From Aurelia coerulea (lineage: Eukaryota; Cnidaria; Scyphozoa; Semaeostomeae; Ulmaridae): a stretch of DNA of 64,000 nt. A program made the translations under genes and the position numbers. The number at the start of each line of letters is the position of its first letter. The stretch's first letter is position 1. Where the stretch lies: assembly GCA_039566865.1 (NCBI GenBank), contig CM076947.1:22507501-22571500 (forward strand), read 5' to 3'. Under the pieces are notes generated by a model that searched no databases, had not been told where the DNA came from, and saw only the letters and a program-made list of their open reading frames with translations. Of this stretch, positions 26,601-38,600 are shown piece by piece.

Positions 26601-29600
26601 GGGCAAGTTTATTTCAAACTCATCAAGGTATGATATACGGGCAAGTTTATTTCAAACTCATCAAGGTATGATATACGGGCAAGTTTATTTCAAACTCATC
26701 AAAGACAATAGAGGGTATGAAATTACCAAAACGAAATTCAGCATATAGCATCGTGATCCTTTTAGATCATTGGCAACAATCGCCGCTGGAAACATTATTT
26801 GATTATTGACAAATCAATTCTTACTTCTGTGATGGTTCTTTCTTTCTATGTTGATAGGTGCATGCATGTGATGTTGTTTCAAAACTGCTTGCAGAGGATG
26901 TAAAAGGAGTGAATGACTTTGAATGGATTAGTCAGCTTAGGTATTAGATCCAAAGTGTCTAACGTTTATTAGCATCAATTTTGTTGCAATCATTGTGAGC
27001 TGTGCTGTCCACAGTGCGGTGTTACATTTTGATGCAAGCTTCTTCGTATGTTATTTCCTGTCATTTTGATCTTTTCATTTCAATTTTATGGAAAATATCC
27101 TCCTTTCGGCTGCATGTGTTCCGAATCCCGTCAAATTTGGCTGCCTTACGATGAAATATTATCCACGAATTATTCAGAGGAAGCTGACCAGATGGTGAAG
27201 GTGAAAGTGAAGTTGCGTTTTTCAGCGCCAAGCGCTGGGATCGCAGAAATAGAGCAGACCTAATCGAGTCCGTGACCCCTTGTCATGACGCTCAAGTGGT
27301 GGGGTCCTACCGGGTATCGAACCCACTCCGCCTGACTGTTCTGGCTGCAAAGTCGGAGGATTACACCACTGCGCCACAACACTTGGCTCAATGACTTAAG
27401 CCTATCTGCAGTAGCTTGTAAGATCATAGTCAAGATATTAAAGCTATCCATGTAAAACTGGTCAAGTATCGTATTACCCCGCCACTAAGAAACTCATTTT
27501 GTAAAACCAGGCTGTTTGGTTTCTTGTAAATATCATATAAATGTTATATAAAACCAAATATTGGGCAATGAACGTGTTGCCATCTGGCAGGCTGCAGTTT
27601 CTTATAAGTCAGTTCTTAGTGGTGGGCTAGTACTGTATGTATCTTCACAGGACATATATAATTGTGCCAACAAAATGAGTTTTTTCAGCCAGATTTAGTC
27701 AAGTAATTTTTGTACTTCTGTTGGTCGTCAGTCTTGCTGTTTTTTGGTCAGTCTTGCTGTTTTTAAACGTCAGTCTTGCTGTTTTTTTTTCAGATATTAC
27801 TGGGAAGAAGACTTGACGGTGAAAGCAGTTAATGCTGCCTTTGGCTATGGTTATGAATATCTTGGAAATAGTGGTCGTTTGGTTATTACTCCATTAACAG
27901 ATCGTTGCTATCTCACACTAACAGGTGCGCTTCATCTCAACTTTGGAGGCGCTCCAGCAGGACCGGCAGGAACGGGAAAGACTGAAACAACCAAGGTAGG
28001 AATATCATAACGCATTGATAGGCTGTGAAACAGGGACAGATAATGTTACAATAGGATCTGCTACTTTTGGTTGACACCTTAGTACAAAGCGATTTGCGAT
28101 TGCAGACAAAAGGAATTCAATGCCTGGCCGGTCAATTCATAAACAAAAACAAAGCAAGCCGCAAAAGTTGCTCTGAAATCCAGCTAGCTAGCTCGCTCGT
28201 TGTGCATTGCAGAAATTGTTTTTATGAGCAAACATGAGCATAAATCCAAAGAAGAAGGACATATCTAAACTTCTGCCTCTGGCATTTGTTTTGTTTGGTT
28301 CAGAAGCTGAGCAGTGAGTGTTTTAATTACACCCGAAAAATAGGAGAATTGAATCGCCTGTCAATCCGCTTCAGAACCAAGCAAATCAAATGCCCCAGGC
28401 AGAAGTTTAGATATATCCTTCTTCTTTGGATTTATGCTCATCTTTGCTCTTAAAAACCATTTCTGGAATGCATAACGAGCCAGCTAGCTACCTGGGTTTC
28501 AGAGCAATGCTTCCGGCCTGCATTGTTTTTTCATCACTTGACCAACCAGGCATTGAATTCCCTTGGTCTAAGATCGCTAATCGCTTTGTACTTGGGTGTC
28601 AACAAAAAGTAGCGGGTTCTATTGTAGCATTATCTATCCTTGTAAGGCTGTGATATATTTTTGGTTGTGCTATTACTTTTCACTGTTTATATGTAGGGCT
28701 TTTTTTAGTGTACGGTTGAAGAGGGCCTCCTAACCGCTCAAAGAAAACATGTTTTAATTCATTTTTTGCGCTTTTCTATTTTCCTTTCAGTGCTGACTAC
28801 TTTCGCCCACTGGGGAATTTTCAGAGCAACTGATTAATCTTTCTCTATTTTTATAGGATCTGGCTAAGGCTATGGCAATACAGTGTGTTGTCTTCAATTG
28901 TTCAGATCAGCTCGATTTCATGGCAATGGGAAAATTCTTCAAAGGTCTTGCCAGGTATGGATTTCAACTCAGAAATATACTACGACTTCTTAAACGTTTT
29001 GATTTTCAACTTCGGTAACTGTCTGAAGAAGATTAGTGAAGAAGACAGTTACTGAAGAAGATGAAAATCGAAACGTTTAAGAAGTTGTGGTATATTTCTG
29101 AATTATCTTTGAAATTTTATATGCTTAGGTGAATTGGCTCATTGGCTCTTGAGTTATCCTACTGAAAAAGAAACGTGCCCAAATTTGTTTTCTTCTCTTG
29201 GGGCCATACTGATGTTCTTTATATTTTATTTCTAGTTCAGGCGCATGGGCATGCTTTGATGAGTTCAACAGAATAGACATTGAAGTATTGTCAGTCGTTG
29301 CTCAGCAAATTACCACAATCCAACAAGCTCAGATTGCCAAGGTATAACAGTCATTGCTATCTTTTATAGAACAGATTATTAGGTAGTCCGTGTTCCAGAA
29401 CCCAGTTCCGAACCGAAAAGGAAAGGTCCTTTTCGGAACTGGGGTCTGTTTGGGACACAGGCTAACTATTAGGTTTTTCGCGCAAGGCCTTTGATTAAGT
29501 GTATTCCATTGTAGTCTTTATTTGATGTTCAGATAGTCCATCTTTCACGTTAGGAATTAGGTACAGTAGATTCATTTTAACTTGTTTAACTTCTCTTCTT

Positions 29601-32600
29601 GTTGCCTGCAAGTGAATTAGTTTTTAATATTCTGCTACAATGGCTTGCAGCTCACTTGCACGCAATGTTAATCGTTCAAACGCTAATTAGTGTATTTTGG
29701 AATATTTTTGTTAAAATGTTACTCTGTTGTAGGAGGCCTTAAAAGTTTATTGTATGCTAGTAACTCGTTAGCTCTTGGCTGCAAGTCTTACTTTAGGCAG
29801 TAGATAAAACTGAGAGCAGTGATATTTGTTGGTCACACCGGGTGAGCCAGAAAAAAGTTCCCACCTTTTGAAACTTCATAACACCAAGAGTACTAGACAA
29901 ATTAGAACTATTCAAATTTCAGTTAAAAGCCGAAAGGCCAAGCTATTTTGTGACTTTTCTCGCGTTTTTATGAGTATTGAAGATATAGGTAAATTTGACT
30001 TTACGAAAATGTCTTGGTTGCGCATTGCCTGAAAAAGGGTCTAAAACCCTTGATCAAATCGTAGGGAATATCCCCACACAAAACGATAGTCAAGGGTATT
30101 TCATTTCTTTCAGGAGTTATAAAAAATAGATTTTCAAACAAATACCGAAGTTTTTTAATCCCATGGCAATAAACGTGCAGTCGATATCTCTTAACCATGA
30201 AAGCTCGTGCTTTTTTATCATTTTGTGCAGGGAGTTTCTTTGGTATTTGATCAAGTGTTTTGGCCCTTTTTCAGGCTTTTTTGCAACCATCAAATTTTCG
30301 GAAAAACAAATTTATCTGTATTTCTAGTGCTTATACAAATGCAACAAGAATTACGAAAGTGTCCCAGTCTCTTGGCCTTTAAGCAGAATTCGATTAATTC
30401 TTATCCATCAAGTAATCTTTGTGTTATAAATTTTCAAAAGTGGGAACTTTTTTCTGACTGACCCGGTAGTTTACAGGATACTAACATTGTGTTTTGATAG
30501 AGGTTTTCATAGAGATTTTGGTATTATCATCTTGCTTCCACTTTTGTAGGTTGACAGATTTCTGTTCGAAGGGGTTGAGCTAGCATTACGACACTCTTGT
30601 GCTGTCTTTATCACGATGAATCCTGGTTATGCTGGAAGGACAGAATTGCCAGATAATTTGAAGGTATGTTGAAAATCAATACATGTCGATGCGACAAGGC
30701 TGCAGTAAACCTGCAATTAAACTATAGATATCCCTTGCTGCCGAGGCGGGCTCATAGACTATTTTTGTTCTATGAAATTTCAAGCAGGATGTCGAAACTT
30801 TTGAAGAGAAGTTCAGATAGGGGTTGATTTTTCCAATGATATTTCAGCCATTTACATTCCATTTAGAACAGTACTGGAACTAACCCCGTTGTCAATCATG
30901 ATGTTTGTTGCAGGTTAAAGTTTCTTGTAAAAATAGGCTCCGTCGGAAGTATTGTACCATGAACATCGGTAGCAAAATTAGCTAAGGTTTGTTTACTCCC
31001 AAGTCAAGTGATTCGTCTCTTGATAAAACAACTTTTGATTTCTTTTACATATTCCATGCCATGAAAAATTGTGCCATGAACGCAAAAAGTAGATGCATTC
31101 AGTAATACTAAGTAATACTAAAACTTCCCAAGAGTATGGTCACATGCCTTGAAATAGGCACATCAAATCTTAGCCGATTGGTTCTATAATTTAAGTGATG
31201 TTTTTAATGCTAACGTTTTAAGGTTGTGCAGCAGCAAGCACTATTCCATATTGCATACTCATTGAGCACAACTGGTCGAAATAATTTACTGTGCCATTAA
31301 CAAACAGTTACATTTACGTAGTAGAGTTAAGATATGTCCTAAATTGCTTTCACTTTGCCGAAAATTTTGTTTTTTTCTCTATTCAGTGAAGCATATACTT
31401 TTTAACCAAACCAATCTAACATGGATCCTCTGTTTGTAGGCCTTATTCAGACCAGTGGCAATGATGGTCCCAGATTATGCAATGATTGCTGAAATCAGTT
31501 TGTATTCGTTTGGGTTCTCAGAAGCCAAGGTCCTAGCAAAGAAAATCACAACAACATTCAAGCTGTCATCAGAACAACTCAGCTCGCAGGTTTGTGTCAA
31601 AAGCTTTAAGAGTTCAATGTTTGTATCAGTAAAAATGACTGTTGTAATAGTTTTCTTGTGTGGAAAGTATTATGGTTATCAAAATGCCTCGAAATTCGTG
31701 AATACAGTAAATCCCAGCATATAAGAACCTACTTTTTTCATGCTGAAATAGGATGTTATTTATAGGTATAAAGATTAATTTCAAGGTATAAAGGTTCCTA
31801 TGTGAAGGGTGCCTTGCGTAGCCCCTTTTAGAGTCTGCACCAAAGATGTTTAGCCCTGTTATTTGTTTTGACAAAGTTATTAGGGCTGTTCTGCGGGTAA
31901 CACTCGTGCACAAATTCGACCTTGTTCGACTGATCTTTAAAGGTATTTAAAGATCTCCAAATTTTGGTCGAATCGGTGATTTTAAAGTTTTTGATGGGCA
32001 ATATCACACAGACGTTTTCCTGTTTTTTCGAAAATGAAAGCATCTGTTTGAAGATAAATCTTTGTACTTTACGGAGGGAGAAGCCAAACATTCATATCTT
32101 TTACGATTGCTTCGATATAAGGAGATCTTAGCGAGTGTTTTTTTTTATATTCATAAAATGTTACATTACATGTTACCTACTATACTTTCTAATTACTATA
32201 CTACAATACAACACTACAGGTACGATACCACAGGCAGCAAAAGACAATGACTACGCCCGTGGCCATTAACATAAAGACATGCAAATAAATGAGATTAAGT
32301 AAAACAACTACAAAAAGCTACGCATACAATACAATTAATTACTGACAAATACTGGGAACTGTTTCACATTTGATGTAAGGCCAGCATAGGCGCACGATAC
32401 CGAATGATAGGAACCCCGGACGACAGAACAGGGCTACTGGTTTTCAATGTAATCCTTTTGAAATACTCCGATTTTGTGTGGATGAACTTTGGTTCATACA
32501 TCGTTTACCGAACATCAAGTGTGAAACAGACTTAACAAACGGGGAGCAAATAAAACACTTTGTGGCTGTGTGACGTATAATAAAAATTTGAGTTCAGCCA

Positions 32601-35600
32601 AACCGACCAGTTTTGTGGATAAAATTTAAGGTCATTTCTATTATATTCTTATTTACGTCCTAAGAAAGGTCTTTATCACCATACAATAAATATTGTACTA
32701 GAACGTTGTTTGGAAGGCTGTTGATGTGAACAAATGGTTGTAATAATTCCGAAACTCCAGCGAGTGTTTGTTAGTGGCTTGGGTTTTTCCATCAAACAAA
32801 CTGCAGAAACCGATGGATAATAATGGATACGTGCGGTGTTTACGGATTTGGTTGTAGTTTGGCGCCGGAGCCAAGCTAATTAACGCTTTATATATGGAAA
32901 ATAGGCTGTTCTGAAATGGAACGAAATCACAAAATCTGAGTTTTACGAAACATTTTCTTAAATAGACTTTAAACTGCGAACTTACAGGCAGTCTCTCTCC
33001 TCCATAGTTTGCTTCATCCAAAGAAAGCAAAGTTATGCATGAATGCCCTTGTTCTTGTTGAATAAAGGACATAAGCATATATTTATGGAATATTCAATAG
33101 AGATATTTATCGATTTTTTTTCATTCATGTAGGGGACAGACTGTCTTTAAGAGGGGATCATGTCTTATTGATAGTTTATGAACAGTTACAATTCATCTTT
33201 ATTGTAGGATCACTACGATTTTGGTATGCGTGCTGTAAAAACTGTCATTTCAGCTGCTGGAAACCTGAAGAGAGAAAATCCGAATACAAATGAGGTATAC
33301 ATCCTTTTCTGAGAGCTAATTTTGACGACCTTTATCGGAAATTCTGGAGATTCTTCAGATAAATTCACACTTAAATTGAAGTCTTTCAATCTTGTGAAAA
33401 GCAACTCCGACCTGGTAGCATGGGCGAGGTGTTTTGAGCGATAGCGACTCTCGGCGGGGAGCAGTGGTGGCGGCAGTTGTTGTCGTTGTTGTTCTCTCGG
33501 CTAGGGTCCTGTTGTTCAGCATCATCGTCTATGACTGCTTGAAATCCAATGTGAAACCGACTCCAATATTTATGAGTAAAAATCGTTTATGCGTAGCCTT
33601 TTGTAATTGTATTTGATTGTATACTTAGGTTTAATTTAGATGCCTCTCTTTGTGTTAAAGCCATGGGGTAGTCATGGTCGTTTGCTCCCCATGGTAAGTG
33701 ATTTAGTTTTTTTTAATTTTTATATTGGATATGAAAAAAAAGATTCTTCTGTCACATCAAGCTCTACGTTTTGAATATTCGACCTTCACTGTTGCGTATG
33801 TATGAAAACCTTGTGCTAGATAGATTTTTCAGCAATGTTTGCACAAATAATTTCTGTGCTTTACAGATTAAAAGTTTTTCGTAAAAGTACATGACTCCTT
33901 GAGCAAATGGTTCTTGTAATGCTTTTTTTGTTCGCTTAATATTTAATGTTTAAGAAAATGAACATATTTGTGATCGTGAGATTTCAGAAGCTTACTGCAA
34001 GTAGTTAGATGGGATACCTTGACAATTTGTTTCGTAAGACTTGTAATGGAATTGTATACCTTGGTGCATTTGAGTATTGAAATTCATCTGTTTCATTTAA
34101 TTTCTGTTACAGAAAATTAACTGTACGATGTTTATATTTCAAGATGTTCCTTTTCTTTCCTTTCACGCAATATATCTACCATATTCAAAATTTCATATTC
34201 ATTTTTTGTTTGTTTTTTTTCCAGGAGCTGATATGTTTGCGTGCAATCAGAGATGTGAACGTGCCGAAATTTCTATCAGACGATTTGAAACTCTTCAACG
34301 GCATCGTTTCAGATTTGTTCCCAACCATCAAGTACGTGTTTAACGATTTTCTTTAGGACTACTTTTCAAATTAGATTGGCCTATCGGTGAGAAATAGAGA
34401 GAAATTTCATTCAGTAATTTTTACACTCAGTTTTTATTTTTTCAAACTTCTGACACCTACTTGTTTCGGTAAGAGGGACTTAAAAGCTAGTCCTATTATT
34501 TCTTAAGTTGGTTATGTCCCCAGAAAAATATTCGTAAAGATCAAATCTTTAAAGTTAATCAGTTTGCATTGTCTGCAGAGATTTGAGATAACCTTCTCAA
34601 AGAAGCCAATCACAAGCATGCAAGAGTAGCCAAAACATCGTATCTTAATGTGCTTGAAGTTCTTGTTTGTAGAAGCTTTGCTGTGATATCATCTAGCGAT
34701 AAAAATGGTTCAGATTATGAGAATATAGGTGACTTGTCATGTCACAAACTTGATACGATTACGGTAGTTTGTTTATCTGTCTATCTCATACGCGATTCGT
34801 TTATTTTCACATAGTGCGGCTAACTACCGATTGCCATAATGGCCTGTTATTTGCTATGTATTCATCAGTTGCTATAAAAATTGTTCCATCTTCTTTTGCC
34901 ACTATGACCCTTGTTGTCTCAAGATCTTTTTCAATCATTCCTAAGCACATTAACTTTTGTCCACCTCTTGGTTTCTTGACATGTCTCTAAGCCTCTTTTA
35001 TTGCAATTTTGAGTAACTCTGTTATTTGCTAGGCATCAATCAGTCGCTATAAAGATTGTTCCATCTTCTTTTACCACCATCACCCTTGCTGTCTCAAGAT
35101 CTTGTTCAATCATTCTTATCCACGTTTTAACTTTTATCCACCCCTTGGTTTCTTGACATGTATCTGGGCCTCTCTTAGTACAATTTTTGCAGGCGTATTG
35201 TCTGGCAGTCTCAAGAGGTGTCCATACCATTTTAAATCTTCTTTCCTTATTGTTTTACTCCATTCATGAATCTCCATTCTATCATATAGCTATTTGTTTG
35301 ATATTTTGTTGGGCCGTTTGATACTGAGGATTTTACGGAGGCGATTTCTTTAGAATATATTTATTGTATGTTCAAGCTTTTTGGTTAGGGTCCACATCTC
35401 ACTGTTATACAGTGAATCCCCGCATATAAGAACCTACTTTTTTGAGAGCTAGGCTGAAATAGGTTCTTATTTTAAAGGTACTAAGCCAAATTTCAAGGCA
35501 TAATGGTTCTTATTTGAAGAGTACCTTGTGTAGGCCATTTTAGAACCTTCATCAATGATTTTCAGCCCTATTATTTGTTTTGGCAAGGTTATAATATACC

Positions 35601-38600
35601 TAATAACCAATGCTAAGCTTTCAAACAGCAGTGGAGGAGATTCAAACATTAAAAGCCCACTGGGACAAAAATGAACTTAACACTGACAATCCAAAATCAA
35701 CTTTGCTACGCCTGCTATAAGAACATATTTTTCATCAAACTGAAACAGGTTCTTAATTAGAAGGTGCATAAGTTACGGGAAACAGCCTGTAGGTTCTTAT
35801 TTTTTTAGGTTCTTATATGCGGGGATTTACTGTACAAGAATATGCTCTCTATGTGACTCTTGAATAATCTTATCTTATGGGTATTTGGACTTTTTTACTC
35901 TCAACAATTTGTTTCAGCGGGTTTTTACAGTAGTTGAGCGAGAGTGTAATTGTTGCAATTTTGATGTTCAGGGAAGAACCAATAGACTATGGCAACCTTG
36001 AAGAATCAATCAGGAAGTCGGCTAGGAAGATGCACTTAGAAGACGTTGATGGTAAGCTAAATTTTTTCTGATGTAATGGGGATTAGGGGGCATTGGGCTC
36101 AAATCTTTCAAATCTTTAAAAAGGTGGGTGTAAAATTCTATGACAGTTTTCTTTGATTTGAATGACTGGCAAGGAACCTATGGTACTTTCCTGTAAATCT
36201 ACCGTGGACATTTTTGTATCCTGATTTTTTTTCAAAATGGCGGCCATTTAGTTATTTTTGAAAAAAATCATGGAAATTTTTGAAAAGATTTGAATCATCG
36301 TAAATCCTAAACCAATGGAGGGAAAATGATATAAACTTGAAGAAAAACATAGTTCACGAAGGTCTACAATATGGTGACAAGCAGAAATCTGTAGCTTTTC
36401 TGGTTTAGGATTTAGAAATTTGATGACGTCATAGCCTCAAATTTAATAAATGCCGCCATTTTGAAACTAATCAAGATATCAATAAATTTCCACGGCAGAT
36501 TTACAGCAAAAACCCCTGAGTTCCTTCCAAGCCATTTAATTAAAAGAAAACTGTAATAGAATTTTACACCGACCCTTTTAAAGATTTGAGCCCTATGTTG
36601 GATTAGGGAGGCAATGTTACAGATAATATCTTTACTAGTGGTTGCGCCAAGATAAACTATGCTCGTTTGACAGGCCACAAGAAATCGTACACTGGACCGA
36701 TTTTGAAGATTCATGACTTAATCTTTAGCAAAAAAGCCTGAATTAGATTCTAGGACTTTTTGAAAACTTTCTCTTTTCAGTTTTCAGAGCTAGAAGCGAG
36801 TTTCTTAAAATTTTCGTTTTCGAACATACTGAAAACGATATGAAAACGTCGATCAAATTTTAAAAGAATGAACAAAGAGAAAACGTTTTCAGGGTGATTT
36901 GGGGATTTAGTACGAACTCTCGTACAGCAGATTACAACTGATCGATTTCTAAATGCCATATCACCACAAACAAGTTCTCTTCGTCCATTCATGTCGATTC
37001 TTTAGAAAACATGATCGATTTTTTTGATCGTTTTCAGTGTTTTCCGAGAACGAAAATTTTAAGAAACTCGCTTCTAGCTCTGAAAACTGAAAACAAAAAA
37101 AACTTCTAATCTTATTCAGGCTTTCTGCTGTCGATTAAGTCATGAATCTTCAACATCGGTCCAGTGTACGATTTATTGTGGCCTGCCAAACGGGCATAGT
37201 TTATTTCGGCGCACCTGGTAGGCCATTGAACAAATCCTTAAAATATTTGGCAAAGATATATGCTACTACAATAGAACTACAATCAATAAACTGTAAGATT
37301 AATAAGAAACAACTACCTGAAATACATATATATCAATTGTATAACTATTATCAGTATTTTTTTCTCAACTTTTTATTATTTAACCAAACTGAATGGCAAT
37401 CACATTAGTATTGATCAATAAACTTTTTCTTCAGTTTGATTGCGAACTTCGTTGAGTTTTGAATGCTTTTGAGTGAGGAAGGTAAAGCATTCCAAAGACG
37501 AGCCCCTTTTTTCGCATCATTTTGTTACCCCATGTTTTGTTAGCTTTGCGAATTTGATAATTGTTACTTTGACGAATGTCGTATTTATGTAAATTTTCAC
37601 TTGTTACGAAGTAATTTTGAAATACAGTTGGAAGTTTATCATTGTTATGTTGAACATGTTGCATGAATTTTAAGATTTTGAATTCATAGAAGTCAGTTAG
37701 TAGCTTAAGAAAGTTAGCTTCTTTATGAAGCGCATTAGTTGGATATCTACTGGGTGCGCCAAAATAAACTTTGCACGTTTGGCAGGCGACAATAAATCGT
37801 ACACTGGGTCGATTTTGAAGATTCGTGACTTAATCTTTAGTAAAAAGCCTGAATTGGATACCAAGTATTTTTGCAATGTTTTTGTTTTCAGTTTTAGAGC
37901 TAGAAGCGAGTTTCTTAAAATTTTCCTTTTTGAAAACGTTGAAACCGATCAAAAATGTTGATCAAATTTTCTAAAGACTCGACATGAATGGACGAAAAGA
38001 AGACTTTTTCGTGTAGATTTGGGATTTAAAAATCGATTAATTAATCGATGAAATTAATCGATACTAGTAAATCGATTTCTAAATCCCAAATTACCACGAA
38101 CAAGTTTTCTCTTTTTCTCTTTAGAAAATTTGATCGACGTTTTTTGATCGTTTTCAGTGTTTTCGAGAACAACAATTTGAAGAAACTCGCGTCTGGCTTT
38201 AAAAAATGAGAACAAAAAAATTTGGAAAATAGCCTAGAATCTAATTCATGCTTTTTGCTAAAGGTTAAGTCATGAATCTTCAAAATTGGGCCAGTTTACG
38301 ATTTATTGTCGCCTGCCAAACGTGCATAGTTTATTTTGGCGCACCCGGTATGATCTATAAATTGAAGTATTCGTGGAATCCTGTTTTTTTTTTTAACTTG
38401 AAATTCTTTAAGAGACTTTGCCACAGCACAGACTTTCTTTACTTGTTTCTAGGCTTTATCACAAAATGTATCCAGCTGTTTGAGACAACTGTTGTTCGTC
38501 ACGGATTGATGTTGGTAGGACCAACTGGATCAGGAAAAACAAAGGTTTGTAAGCCAACTATTATTGCTATTACATCTTGTTTTAAACACCCAATTTATAC

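Noticed and set aside
32698..33078. 126-codon minus-strand frame
   Set aside because: It spans the edge of a nested LINE and the family D element, whose other copies do not keep the frame open.
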